Below are positions 7,767-16,310 of a DNA stretch of 37,551 nt, one piece after another. The DNA is from JACNKV01 sp964645915 (GTDB lineage Bacteria; Fidelibacterota; Marinisomatia; Marinisomatales; JACNKV01), in NCBI GenBank assembly GCA_964645915.1, contig CAZYDH010000016.1, positions 1 to 37,551 on the forward strand, read 5' to 3'. The notes beneath the pieces are model-generated. The model saw only the letters and a list, made by a program, of their open reading frames with translations. It was not told the origin of the DNA and did not search any database. Position 1 is the stretch's first letter; every line of letters begins with the position of its first letter. Both the position numbers and the translations under genes were made by a program.

Positions 7767-8472
7767 TATAAAAGCTATATACTCTAAAGAGATGAAGTAT
7801 TACTTTAACAGTCCAATGGCTTATATATTCCTTGTGATCTTTGCGATTGTGAACGGATACTTCTTTACAAATACATTCTTCTTATTTAATCAATCGAACA
7901 TGCGTGCTTTGTTTAATATTGTACCATTGGTATACTTGTTTTTCATTCCCGCAGTGACAATGGGATTGATTGCTAGGGAGAAAAACGTTGGTACGATCGA
8001 AATTATTCATACCATGCCTATTCGTGATAGTGAATTTGTCCTCGGGAAATTCTTAGCTTCATTTTCGTTGATTTTGATCGGTCTACTGATCACGTTGATT
8101 CATTTCTTTACATTAATGAATGTAGGATTAAATATCGATTATGGTGCTGTATTTACCGGTTATTTGGGATTAGCACTTGTTGGAGCGGTTTATGCCGCAG
8201 TCGGGACGTATTCTAGTAGTATTACTGATAATCAAGTAGTTGCATTTATCATCGGATTATTTATCATCTTGGTTTTCTTTTTGATGGATAAATTATTGAT
8301 CTTTGTCCCGATATCTTTAGCAGGGATTGTACAATATCTTAGTGTGGAATACCATTTTTCTAATATCTCCAGAGGAGTAGTTGATTCACGTAATCTGATC
8401 TACTTCTTTTCGGTAATTGGATTCTTCCTTATGATGACAATCAGAACCGTTGAAATGAGAAAGTGGAGGTAG
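7759..8472 (+). CDS. Gld-like ABC-2 membrane permease (GldF type)
   Basis: A 237-residue integral membrane protein with about six hydrophobic spans, from MAYIFLVIFAIVNGYFF near the N-terminus to LIYFFSVIGFFLMMTI at the end. It has the cytoplasmic motif EKNVGTIEIIHTMPIRDSEF, which is characteristic of ABC-2 permeases paired with GldA-like ATPases. Translation starts at an ATG with AGAAGGAGG just upstream, inside the end of the ATPase gene, so the two are translationally coupled. It should form the membrane channel of the transporter. Confidence 0.88.
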   Translation: MRNIKAIYSKEMKYYFNSPMAYIFLVIFAIVNGYFFTNTFFLFNQSNMRALFNIVPLVYLFFIPAVTMGLIAREKNVGTIEIIHTMPIRDSEFVLGKFLASFSLILIGLLITLIHFFTLMNVGLNIDYGAVFTGYLGLALVGAVYAAVGTYSSSITDNQVVAFIIGLFIILVFFLMDKLLIFVPISLAGIVQYLSVEYHFSNISRGVVDSRNLIYFFSVIGFFLMMTIRTVEMRKWR

Positions 8473-8477
8473 GTATC

Positions 8478-9995
8478 ATGGCAGTTACAAATAAAAAAGT
8501 ATATCTCATTTTCCTTGGAATATTTGTTACCAGTCTTGTCTTGTTGAATTTGATATCAAGAAATTGGTTCTTCCGTTTGGATTTAACCGATAATCAAAGA
8601 TATTCTCTTTCAGAATCGAGTAGATCAGTTGTTCAAAAAGTGGATGATCTCTTTACAATGAAGGTATATTTCTCAGATAATCTACCGGGTGAATACGGAA
8701 ATAATCGTCGTTATCTTCAAGATATATTAGAAGAATATGCGGCATATTCCGATGGAAATATTCGTTTTGAATTCTTTAAACCCGAAACGGATAAAGATCT
8801 TGAAGAGGAAGCTCAAAAAAGTGGTATTCAGCCCGTTCAGCTTCAAGTGGTTGAAAATGATAAATTAGAGATCAAACGCGTTTTCATGGGAATGGTCTTT
8901 TTATATGAAGATCAAAGAGAAGTTATTCCGGTGATTCAAACAACCACAGGTTTAGAATACGAAATCACGACTCGAATTAAAAAGTTAGTGGATACACACA
9001 AAGACGTGATTGGTATTACTTCTCTTCGAGGAGATGAAGTTAAAACAGAAAATATCACCATGGCTCTCCGTCAACGTTTTCGCGTTATGCCGGTCAATTT
9101 GGAAGATGCGGTATCAAACGATATTAGCGTACTTTTGGTATCAGGTACCGCCGATACTTTAGTAGGCGAAACACGTAAGAACCTCGATGATTTCATCCAA
9201 CGCGGTGGAAATCTGTTTATTACCCAATCGGGAGTTGAAACAGATATCCAAACCCAACAAGCGACTGCAATTGAATCGGATTTAATCGGCTTCTTGAGAA
9301 AATACGGATTAAACGTTCAACCCAATCTTGTGATGGATAAAAATTGCGGGCGAGTAAACGTAATGCAGAATATGGGTTTCATTCGGATGAATGTTCCAAT
9401 GGAATATCCATTTTTACCGATCATTCGATCTTTTAACAAAGATGAACCCGTCGTGAGCGGATTAGAACAAATTCAATTATTGTTCCCGAGTGAGATTGAA
9501 ATTGATTCACTGGCTTCTCATCAAAATGCAATGGTGACTCCTTTGTTTACTACATCTGATCGGTCGGGTATCATGGCGAATTCGTTTAATCTGAATCCTG
9601 ATCCAAAGAACAATCCGAATCTGCGTATGTTAACCGAAAAAGGAAAAACACTCGCAGCAAGAGCAGAGGTACATCACAACGATTCAGGATTACTCAGTCA
9701 GATCATTTTAGTCGCTGATATGAATTTCTTTATTGATGAAGGTGGCGGAGCATCCGGTGAAAACCAGATCTTTACGATGAATGCAGTAGATTATCTGACA
9801 GGTGACAGAGAGTTAATTTCTTTAAGATCCAGAGAGATTACAAGTCGTCCTTTAGCTGAATTAGAGGATGATACTCGTAGCAAATGGAAGTGGCTGAATA
9901 TTGTACTCCCTTCATTATTGATCATCGGTTTTGGGTTCTTCAGAATGAAGAAAGAAGCAAAACGTGCAAAGATTTTGGAGGATATTTATGAATAA
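8478..9995 (+). CDS. GldG-like ABC transporter auxiliary protein
   Basis: A 505-residue protein anchored by an N-terminal TM (VYLIFLGIFVTSLVLLNLI) and a C-terminal TM near residues 475-492 (LNIVLPSLLIIGFGFF), with a large extracytoplasmic domain between. The domain matches GldG/ABC_transp_aux proteins: LTDNQRYSLSESSRSVV near the first membrane span, then RFEFFKPETDKDLEEEAQKSG and a region resembling a class I glutamine-amidotransferase fold (GVETDIQTQQ). I place the start at 8478, where GGAGGTAGGTATC precedes ATG. A GTG at 8463 would add five residues but sits on that Shine-Dalgarno. The gene follows the permease closely. Confidence 0.85.
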   Translation: MAVTNKKVYLIFLGIFVTSLVLLNLISRNWFFRLDLTDNQRYSLSESSRSVVQKVDDLFTMKVYFSDNLPGEYGNNRRYLQDILEEYAAYSDGNIRFEFFKPETDKDLEEEAQKSGIQPVQLQVVENDKLEIKRVFMGMVFLYEDQREVIPVIQTTTGLEYEITTRIKKLVDTHKDVIGITSLRGDEVKTENITMALRQRFRVMPVNLEDAVSNDISVLLVSGTADTLVGETRKNLDDFIQRGGNLFITQSGVETDIQTQQATAIESDLIGFLRKYGLNVQPNLVMDKNCGRVNVMQNMGFIRMNVPMEYPFLPIIRSFNKDEPVVSGLEQIQLLFPSEIEIDSLASHQNAMVTPLFTTSDRSGIMANSFNLNPDPKNNPNLRMLTEKGKTLAARAEVHHNDSGLLSQIILVADMNFFIDEGGGASGENQIFTMNAVDYLTGDRELISLRSREITSRPLAELEDDTRSKWKWLNIVLPSLLIIGFGFFRMKKEAKRAKILEDIYE

Positions 9996-10548
9996 AAATA
10001 TGAAATATGGTTTACTTATACTTGCCATTCTGATCATCGGGTATTTCTTTACTACGATGACGCAACGTGGCTACACAAGTAACTCATTGGCAATTTATGA
10101 CAAAGATACCAATCTTGTTTCTAAAGTCTTGATTCAAAAAGGTGAAGATCAGCTAGAGCTTTTTAAAATAGATACATTATGGCATATTGTGGGCCATGAC
10201 ACTCTTGAAATCAAAGAGAGTTCAGTTGACAATCTTTTCAATAAAGTTCTGAAAATCAAAAAAGGAACTGTTCTTTCGATTAATCCTGAAAAATATTCTA
10301 AATATTCAGTGGATGACTCGACCGGGACACATTTGATTTTATTTAACGATTCAGATCAAGAATTAGGACATTTCATTTTTGGGTCGTCTAAATCAGATTA
10401 TTCACGGAATAATGTTCGAGTTAATGATGATATCAATGTATATCAAACAGATCAAAATGTGGTCTGGAACTTGAGCACACGCCCGGATTATTGGGGGAAG
10501 AAGCCTACACCTCCGCCTATACCGGAATCTGAAAAAAATAATCAGTAG
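9988..10548 (+). CDS. DUF4340-type membrane-anchored protein
   Basis: A 186-residue protein with one N-terminal TM (YGLLILAILIIGYFF) and an extracytoplasmic domain of the DUF4340 type: the LVSKVLIQKGEDQLELFK strand, LWHIVGHDTLEI, then FNKVLKIKKGTVLS and NVYQTDQNVVWNL. It is shorter than many DUF4340 proteins and ends in a Pro-rich tail. The ATG at 9988 has GGAGG 7 bases upstream and overlaps the GldG-like stop by 8 bases; an earlier in-frame ATG at 9964 lacks a site. DUF4340 proteins commonly accompany GldG-like subunits. Their biochemical role is unknown, and assembly with the transporter is inferred. Confidence 0.75.
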   Translation: MNKNMKYGLLILAILIIGYFFTTMTQRGYTSNSLAIYDKDTNLVSKVLIQKGEDQLELFKIDTLWHIVGHDTLEIKESSVDNLFNKVLKIKKGTVLSINPEKYSKYSVDDSTGTHLILFNDSDQELGHFIFGSSKSDYSRNNVRVNDDINVYQTDQNVVWNLSTRPDYWGKKPTPPPIPESEKNNQ

Positions 10549-10550
10549 CA

Positions 10551-10577
10551 AAAAGGGCAGGGGAACCTGCCCTTTTT
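10551..10577. terminator. Intrinsic terminator, probably bidirectional
   Basis: AAAAGGGCAG (10551-10560) pairs with CTGCCCTTTT around the short loop GGGAAC, and T residues follow on the plus strand. It lies between the convergent ends of the Gld-like cluster and msrA, so it can stop transcription from both sides. Confidence 0.88.
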
Positions 10578-10610
10578 CTTATTACATCTTTTATGTATAG
10601 TGAATTATAA

Positions 10611-11132
10611 TTATTTTTTACTCGATTTATTAAATTTATCTAGTTTTGGTTTTATGACCATTCTGCAATAAGACTGTTCAGGGTTTATTGCGTAATAGTT
10701 GTGATGGTAGTTCTCTGCTGGGTAGAATGTTGTAAACTCAACGATCGCAGTCACAATAGGATCTTTGAATAATTTCATTTGCTCAATCTGTAGTTTTGAA
10801 GATTCTGCAATTTTACGCTGGTCTTCATCGTGATAAAATATGACGGATCGATATTGTGTGCCAATATCTCCGCCTTGTCGATTTAATGTGGTAGGGTCAT
10901 GGACTTGCCAAAAAACGTCGATTAACTGAGAATAAGATATGATATCAGAGTTAAAGGTGATCTGAATGACTTCTGCATGACCGGTCTCTCCGGTACATAC
11001 ATCTTCGTACGTTGGATTAATAGTTTCTCCACCGCAGTAACCCGGTTCGATTTTAATCACACCGTCTAATGTTTTGTAGATGGCTTCAGTACACCAAAAA
11101 CATCCAGTACCAAATGTCGCTTTTGAACTCAT
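10611..11132 (-). CDS. msrA: Peptide-methionine (S)-S-oxide reductase MsrA
   Basis: A 173-residue MsrA that reduces methionine-S-sulfoxide in proteins. The active-site motif GCFWC is at residues 10-14 with catalytic Cys11, followed by the family blocks PGYCGGETINPTYEDVCTGETGHAEVIQI, FWQVHDPTTLNRQGGDIGTQYRS and YPAENYHHNYY. Length is normal for a single-domain enzyme without a fused MsrB. The gene is monocistronic, between two terminators. Resolving cysteines near the C-terminus are not obvious beyond YCRMVIKPK, where one Cys is present. Confidence 0.96.
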   Translation of the reverse strand: MSSKATFGTGCFWCTEAIYKTLDGVIKIEPGYCGGETINPTYEDVCTGETGHAEVIQITFNSDIISYSQLIDVFWQVHDPTTLNRQGGDIGTQYRSVIFYHDEDQRKIAESSKLQIEQMKLFKDPIVTAIVEFTTFYPAENYHHNYYAINPEQSYCRMVIKPKLDKFNKSSKK

Positions 11133-11195
11133 TTATTTCTCACAAATTAATGATTTGAATGTACTGAAATAGAAACGGTATTTCTACTGATTAAT

Positions 11196-11227
11196 AAAAA
11201 AAGGGAGAACCGAGATTCTCCCTTTTT
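11196..11227. terminator. Intrinsic terminator after pntB
   Basis: AAAAAAGGGAGAA and TTCTCCCTTTTT form a 12-13 bp stem around CCGAGA. Read on the minus strand it ends in a T-run, 22 bases beyond the pntB stop. The A/T symmetry would also let it work on the plus strand. Confidence 0.88.
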
Positions 11228-11249
11228 AGGATTTAGAATGATATGATAT

Positions 11250-12671
11250 TTAATCTTCTTTTAATGTCTCAACAAATTTGGATACAGTTGTTTTTGCATC
11301 ACCGAAGACCATATAATTGTTATCATATCCAAATAATTCATTACCGATTCCGGCAAATCCCGGATTCATAGAACGTTTCAATACAAATGTTGTTTTTGCA
11401 TAATCAACATTCAAGATCGGCATACCATAGATCGGACTGTTTTGATCGTGTCGTGCAGCAGGGTTGACTACGTCATTTGCACCAATGATCAATGCTACAT
11501 CTGTAGATGGAAATTCATCATTGATTTCATCCATATCGAACAATTTATCATAGTCAATATTGGCTTCAGCAAGTAAGACGTTCATATGTCCCGGCATACG
11601 TCCAGCCACCGGGTGAACGGCGAATTTAACTTCAACACCTTCTTTTTCTAACTCATCGGCAAGTTTTCTGACTTCGTGCTGTGCTTGTGCAACGGCCATT
11701 CCATAACCCGGAACAACGATCACTGATCCTGCAGCTTGCATAGTATAAGCAGCATTTTCAGCACTCATTTCTTTTACGGTTCCACCAGATGCAGTGGTTG
11801 CCGGAGCCGCAGATTCGTCAATTTTACCAAAGGCACTAAACAATACATTTGCAAGAGAACGGTTCATTCCTTTACACATGATGTTTGTAAGGAAGATACC
11901 CGAAGCACCAACCAATGCACCACTCACGATTAACGCATGATTCTGAAGAACAAAACCGGTGAATGCAGCAGCAATACCAGAATAAGAGTTCAGCAAAGAG
12001 ATCACAACCGGCATATCTGCTCCACCAATAGGAATTACTGAGAGAATACCTAAGAGTAAACCAATTCCAATAAGGATATAGAACCACATAAACTGGATTT
12101 GGACTGTACCACTTAAGAATCCATCCATGTTAGATACTGCAAAATATCCTACAACGATCAACGCAATTAAAATTAATCCGTTGAATATATTTTGTCCCGG
12201 ATAAGTAACAGGTTGCCCTGTGATCTTACCTTGTAACTTTCCCCAAGCAATGAAACTACCGGTGAATGTTACAGCACCAATTACAACAGATAGCATAATG
12301 GTTACAAGAGTTGTTACATCGTCATTTGCTGCATTTTTACCGTAGATTTTGAAGAATTCTGCTGAAGCAACTAAGGCGGATGCACCTCCACCAAAACCGT
12401 TAAAAATGGCGACCATTTCAGGCATGGCTGTCATGGCGACTTTTGTCGCGGTTATCACACCGATTACGGCACCAAGTACCATACCACCGAGGACCCATTC
12501 TAACGGAATTGCATCCATCATAAATAAGGTTGCAATAATGGCGATCAACATACCGATAGAGGACAAGAAGTTCCCTTGTCTTGCTGTATCAACTTTACCT
12601 AACCGCTTGATTCCTGTAATAAATAGGATCGCAGAGATAATGTAAGAAATAAGAATTAAACTTTCTTTCAT
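11250..12671 (-). CDS. pntB: NAD(P) transhydrogenase subunit beta
   Basis: A 473-residue beta subunit of the proton-translocating transhydrogenase, which uses the proton gradient to transfer hydride from NADH to NADP+. The N-terminal half contains the multi-span dII domain (for example FNGFGGGASALVASAEFF and IPIGGADMPVVISLLNSYSG). The C-terminal dIII NADP-binding domain shows VPGYGMAVAQAQHEV, GRMPGHMNVLLAEA, GANDVVNPAARHD and KRSMNPGFAG. It lies 11 bases after pntAB with a clear AGGAGA site and ends at a terminator. Confidence 0.96.
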   Translation of the reverse strand: MKESLILISYIISAILFITGIKRLGKVDTARQGNFLSSIGMLIAIIATLFMMDAIPLEWVLGGMVLGAVIGVITATKVAMTAMPEMVAIFNGFGGGASALVASAEFFKIYGKNAANDDVTTLVTIMLSVVIGAVTFTGSFIAWGKLQGKITGQPVTYPGQNIFNGLILIALIVVGYFAVSNMDGFLSGTVQIQFMWFYILIGIGLLLGILSVIPIGGADMPVVISLLNSYSGIAAAFTGFVLQNHALIVSGALVGASGIFLTNIMCKGMNRSLANVLFSAFGKIDESAAPATTASGGTVKEMSAENAAYTMQAAGSVIVVPGYGMAVAQAQHEVRKLADELEKEGVEVKFAVHPVAGRMPGHMNVLLAEANIDYDKLFDMDEINDEFPSTDVALIIGANDVVNPAARHDQNSPIYGMPILNVDYAKTTFVLKRSMNPGFAGIGNELFGYDNNYMVFGDAKTTVSKFVETLKED

Positions 12672-12682
12672 GATTCCATCTC

Positions 12683-12961
12683 CTATTTCTTTTTAAACAT
12701 TTTAAGCATACGATCTGTGACAAGATATCCGCCAACGACGTTGATCGTTCCGAAGACAATTGCACAAAAACCAAGTATGGCCAACAACTTATCATTACCA
12801 CTTGCACCTACGGCTAACAAAGCTCCCACAATGGTAATTCCGGATATTGCATTCGAACCGGACATTAACGGAGTGTGAAGCTGGGGTGGTACTTTCCCTA
12901 TCAATTCTGCACCGGCAAAGGTTGCGAGTACAGCAATAAATACTAATACTATCATTTCCAT
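12683..12961 (-). CDS. pntAB: NAD(P) transhydrogenase subunit alpha, membrane part (PntAB)
   Basis: A 92-residue, three-span membrane protein equivalent to the C-terminal part of E. coli PntA. Diagnostic stretches are GAELIGKVPPQLHTPLMSG, NAISGITIVGALLAVG and FCAIVFGTINVVGGYLVTDRML. It forms part of the proton channel with PntB. The start codon overlaps the pntAA stop by one base, and an AAGGAG lies just upstream inside pntAA. The separate three-gene form is the arrangement known from Rhodospirillum and many other bacteria. Confidence 0.94.
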   Translation of the reverse strand: MEMIVLVFIAVLATFAGAELIGKVPPQLHTPLMSGSNAISGITIVGALLAVGASGNDKLLAILGFCAIVFGTINVVGGYLVTDRMLKMFKKK

Positions 12962-14088
12962 TATTTTGCTCCTTCAATGATATTCTTTGTCATTTCGTGA
13001 ACGATCTCACCATCATGAGTTACAACACTTCCTTTGGTTACTTCATTTTCGAAATCTACAACAAGTTTACTTTCTTTGATGATATCTGACATTAATTTTG
13101 CCATATTCTTTGAAAACATAAGACTGGCATGAACAGGAATTTCAGTCGGTAGATTAAGAGTACCGTCAATAACGACACCGTGTTTTGTAACAATCTTTCC
13201 GGGTTCGGTTAATTCACAGTTTCCGCCATTTTCAGCAGCCATATCGATAATACAAGAACCATCTTGCATATCTTTCACCATATAATCTTTGATAAGAATG
13301 GGAGCTGTTTTCCCAAAGATCAAAGCAGTGGTGATGATTGCATCAACTCTTTTTGAAACCTCATGGAGTAATTCCATTTCTTTCCGAATGAATTCATCGT
13401 CCATTTCAATGGCGTATCCACCATCAGTTTCAGAGGAATCATCTAAATCCATGTATAAAAATTTAGCACCCAGTGATTCAACCTGTTCACGAGCAGCTGG
13501 ACGAACGTCAAATGCTTCTACTTTAGCTCCTAAACGACTTGCGGTCGCGATGGCTTGTAATCCTGCAACTCCTGCACCAATCACTAAGACAGTTGCAGGT
13601 TTAATGGTTCCGGCAGGTGTCATCAACATAGGAAAGAATTTTCCTGAATGAGTTGCTGCATTTAGTACGGCTCTATAACCGCCTACAGTTGCTTGCGAAC
13701 TTAACACGTCCATGGACTGGGCATAGGTGGTTCGCGGAATTAACTCCAAACAAAATGATGTTACTTTTTTCTCTGCTAACGCTTTAACACAATCATGGTT
13801 AGTAAATGGTGATAGCAACGAGATTAACGTTGTTCCGTCGTTTATTTTTTGAAGTTCATCTTGGGTCGGAGGATTGATCTTTACAACCACTTCGGCTTTC
13901 GGATAAACATCACTGACAATTTGTGCACCAACCGCTTCATAATCTGCATCAGATACAAATGATCCGGCTCCGGCATCCGTTTCAACAAGAATGGTTATAT
14001 CATCAGATTTTAACCTTTTTATTTCGCTTGGAAGCATTGCCACTCGAGTTTCCCCGGACATAATCTCTTTTGGAATTGCCACAATCAT
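12961..14088 (-). CDS. pntAA: NAD(P) transhydrogenase subunit alpha, NAD-binding part (PntAA)
   Basis: A 375-residue soluble dI subunit, homologous to alanine dehydrogenase. It begins with IVAIPKEIMSGETRVAMLP, carries the NAD-binding loop GAGVAG (171-176) followed by EAFDVRPAAREQVESLGAKF, and ends after a MFSKNMAKLM helix. It binds NAD(H) and passes hydride to NADP bound by PntB. It is the first gene of the three-gene operon, and TTAAGGAGA precedes its ATG. A 7-bp inverted repeat (14131-14154) lies in the leader, 40-70 bases upstream. Confidence 0.96.
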   Translation of the reverse strand: MIVAIPKEIMSGETRVAMLPSEIKRLKSDDITILVETDAGAGSFVSDADYEAVGAQIVSDVYPKAEVVVKINPPTQDELQKINDGTTLISLLSPFTNHDCVKALAEKKVTSFCLELIPRTTYAQSMDVLSSQATVGGYRAVLNAATHSGKFFPMLMTPAGTIKPATVLVIGAGVAGLQAIATASRLGAKVEAFDVRPAAREQVESLGAKFLYMDLDDSSETDGGYAIEMDDEFIRKEMELLHEVSKRVDAIITTALIFGKTAPILIKDYMVKDMQDGSCIIDMAAENGGNCELTEPGKIVTKHGVVIDGTLNLPTEIPVHASLMFSKNMAKLMSDIIKESKLVVDFENEVTKGSVVTHDGEIVHEMTKNIIEGAK

Positions 14089-14130
14089 TGCAAATATCTC
14101 CTTAAATGATTTTAGATATTGATAAAACCC

Positions 14131-14154
14131 GTAATTCTATCTATTCCGAATTAC
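14131..14154. repeat. Inverted repeat upstream of the pnt operon
   Basis: GTAATTC (14131-14137) and GAATTAC (14148-14154) are perfect inverses separated by 10 bases. They lie 43-66 bases before the pntAA start. The position would suit an operator or a leader hairpin, but nothing identifies a regulator. Confidence 0.4.
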
Positions 14155-14251
14155 ATCATAAAATTTACATCTAATAGTTCACTGTAAACCATAAAAAAGG
14201 ATTAAATATTCATGCGTTCATTACAAATAATATAACAGTTAGAGCAGCTGA

Positions 14252-15460
14252 TTAGTAAAAAGAAACTTCAGATGAATCTATTGCTTTTGAGATTAGATCT
14301 TCAGTGGATAGATTTTCTTCCGAGGTAAGTACATCTTTTAAATTTGCTTTGGTCGCAGGATGTTTCGGAATAAATAACGTACAGCAATCCTGATGCGGAC
14401 GGATAGAAATATCATATGTTCCGATTTTTCGTGCTACTGAAATAATCTCTTCCTTATCAAATCCGATCAGTGGACGGAAGATAGGCAGTGAAGATGATTC
14501 TTCAACAACGGTGATATTTTCAATTGTTTGAGAGGCTACTTGTCCCAAGGCTTCACCGGTATAGATCGCCTTTGCCTTCTCAGTTAGAGCGATTTGTTCC
14601 GCAATACGAAGCATATACCGTCTATATAAAAGGACCAATAATTTTGGATTGGCATTAGTATATATTTCATCCTGGATTGGTGCAAATTCCACCGAATATA
14701 ATATTGATCCGGGTTGATACTTTGACAGGATCTGAACCGTCTCTTTCACTTTTTCAATAGAAGCAGGAGACACATGAGGTACAGAATGAAAATGTACATA
14801 AATAGGTCGTGTACCGCGTTTTAAGGCATAATAAGCAGCCACTGGAGAATCTATTCCGCCGGATAACATCACAACTACTTTGCCACTAACACCTACAGGC
14901 AACCCTCCTTGGGCAGAATATCGTTTTGGATAGATAAAGGTTCCTTCAGTTAACATATCAATAAAACACGTCGCTTCCGGATAACTCAAGTTCACTTTTT
15001 TCTCGAGTTGAATCACAATGGCTGCGCCTACATCTTCATTTATTGTTTGTGCAGAGAAAGGGAGCGGACTGTTTGATTTCCTTGCGGTTACGCGAAATGA
15101 ATCAAAACTCATATTTTGCATCATTTTAACCGAATTGGATAAAATGGAGTCATGATCGGAAGGAATTTTCAAAGAGGGGGCAAAATAGGCTAATCCAAAC
15201 ACATTTGAAAGAGTGTCGATCATTGTGTTAATATTCTTTTGTCCGGATTCCGTCAATGTAATTAAGAATCTTCCACGAAGTCTTTTTATCGAGTGATAAG
15301 AATCAGGACATTCTTTTTTCAAGTGAAACTGAATATTATTCTTTAGTCTTTTTTCAAAGAACGAACGATTATCTCCCTTTAATCCAATCTCAGCATAATG
15401 GCAGAGGATATGGGTAGGGATTATCGGAAGTATATCTTTTTCAGAACTATTTTGCTTCAT
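14252..15460 (-). CDS. thiI: tRNA 4-thiouridine synthase ThiI (without rhodanese domain)
   Basis: A 402-residue ThiI, which adenylates U8 of tRNA and installs 4-thiouridine, and in some bacteria also donates sulfur for thiamine. It has the N-terminal ferredoxin-like region (AEIGLKGDNRSFFEKRL), a THUMP domain (about 60-170) and a PP-loop ATPase with SGGIDS at 200-205. HQDCC (356-360) holds the conserved cysteine that takes part in catalysis. The C-terminal rhodanese domain of E. coli ThiI is absent, as in Bacillus and many other phyla, so sulfur must come by another carrier. The gene stands alone, diverging from comF. Confidence 0.95.
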   Translation of the reverse strand: MKQNSSEKDILPIIPTHILCHYAEIGLKGDNRSFFEKRLKNNIQFHLKKECPDSYHSIKRLRGRFLITLTESGQKNINTMIDTLSNVFGLAYFAPSLKIPSDHDSILSNSVKMMQNMSFDSFRVTARKSNSPLPFSAQTINEDVGAAIVIQLEKKVNLSYPEATCFIDMLTEGTFIYPKRYSAQGGLPVGVSGKVVVMLSGGIDSPVAAYYALKRGTRPIYVHFHSVPHVSPASIEKVKETVQILSKYQPGSILYSVEFAPIQDEIYTNANPKLLVLLYRRYMLRIAEQIALTEKAKAIYTGEALGQVASQTIENITVVEESSSLPIFRPLIGFDKEEIISVARKIGTYDISIRPHQDCCTLFIPKHPATKANLKDVLTSEENLSTEDLISKAIDSSEVSFY

Positions 15461-15563
15461 TTCGTATTGTATTTTTTAGTGTTTAATTTCTATTCTAATG
15501 TCGAAATTCGCAGAAAAATTACGTGGATTTGATATTTCTATACAAGAAAAGTAATTTATCACC

Positions 15564-15593
15564 TTGACCAAATTATGCTTTACAATATATAAA
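15564..15593 (+). promoter_or_regulatory. Possible sigma-70 promoter of the comF-pgk-tpiA-secG run
   Basis: TTGACC (15564-15569) is followed after 16 bases by TATATA (15586-15591), or after 18 bases by TATAAA (15588-15593). This lies in the divergent gap before comF, about 35 bases upstream of its start. It is the only candidate that I can see for the long co-directional run of genes that follows. Confidence 0.4.
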
Positions 15594-15624
15594 TAGTGAA
15601 ATAAATTTCATTTACAATTATCGT

Positions 15625-16308
15625 ATGAAATCTATGTTATCGTCTTTAAAAGAATTTATATTTGATTTGTTCTATCCAAACTTCTGTGTGGTTTGTAATG
15701 GAAATCCAGAATCTGGAGTGAATAGTATTTGTGACCAATGTTATTCAAAATTTGAACTTACGAATTTAGAAAATCGGATCAATGAGGTTACAAATCCCGG
15801 TAAGATAGATCGGGCATTTTCGGGTTGGTATTTTAATTCTGAAATTCAAAAGGTTATTCATTCTCTTAAATATAAAGATCGTGCTAAATTAGGGGCTGAA
15901 TTAGGAAGGAATTTAGGGAATTATCTTCCTTTTTCATTGGTGAAACCATTGGATTTGTTATTACCTGTTCCGCTTCATCCCGTGAAAAAACGAGATCGAG
16001 GGTATAATCAGGCATTGTGGATTGCAAAAGGATTATCAAGCGTATGGGGTATTCCGATGAAAACCAATGTTCTTTGGAGAGTAAGATACACAAAGTCTCA
16101 GACGACTTTATCTGTTGAAGAGCGACAAACAAATATGAAAGAAGCGATTAGGATTACAAAAGATTTGTCCGGAAAAAATGTTGGTATTGTTGATGATGTT
16201 TTAACAACAGGATCTACGATTGCTTCTTGTGCAAAAGAATGTAAAAATAAAGGTGCAAAAACTGTGGTTGCCATTACATGTTGCACACCAAAAATTATAG
16301 TTGAGTAA
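15625..16308 (+). CDS. ComF-family phosphoribosyltransferase-like protein
   Basis: A 227-residue ComF protein. A four-Cys zinc knuckle comes first (CVVC at 21-24 and CDQC at 36-39), then a type I PRTase fold with LLPVPLHPVKKRDRGYNQA and the PRPP-binding loop VDDVLTTGST (189-198). ComF proteins are needed for natural transformation in Bacillus and Haemophilus and for single-strand DNA handling during uptake, though many non-competent bacteria carry one. Only two bases separate it from pgk. No clear Shine-Dalgarno is visible; ATG codons at 15625 and 15634 are both possible. Confidence 0.9.
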   Translation: MKSMLSSLKEFIFDLFYPNFCVVCNGNPESGVNSICDQCYSKFELTNLENRINEVTNPGKIDRAFSGWYFNSEIQKVIHSLKYKDRAKLGAELGRNLGNYLPFSLVKPLDLLLPVPLHPVKKRDRGYNQALWIAKGLSSVWGIPMKTNVLWRVRYTKSQTTLSVEERQTNMKEAIRITKDLSGKNVGIVDDVLTTGSTIASCAKECKNKGAKTVVAITCCTPKIIVE

Positions 16309-16310
16309 AT

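Noticed and set aside
11736..12645. Open frames opposite and across pntB
   Set aside because: They are shadows of a clearly conserved transhydrogenase gene, with no independent start signals.
15625..16308. Evidence of natural competence from comF
   Set aside because: ComF homologues are common in non-competent bacteria, and no other uptake gene is visible here.
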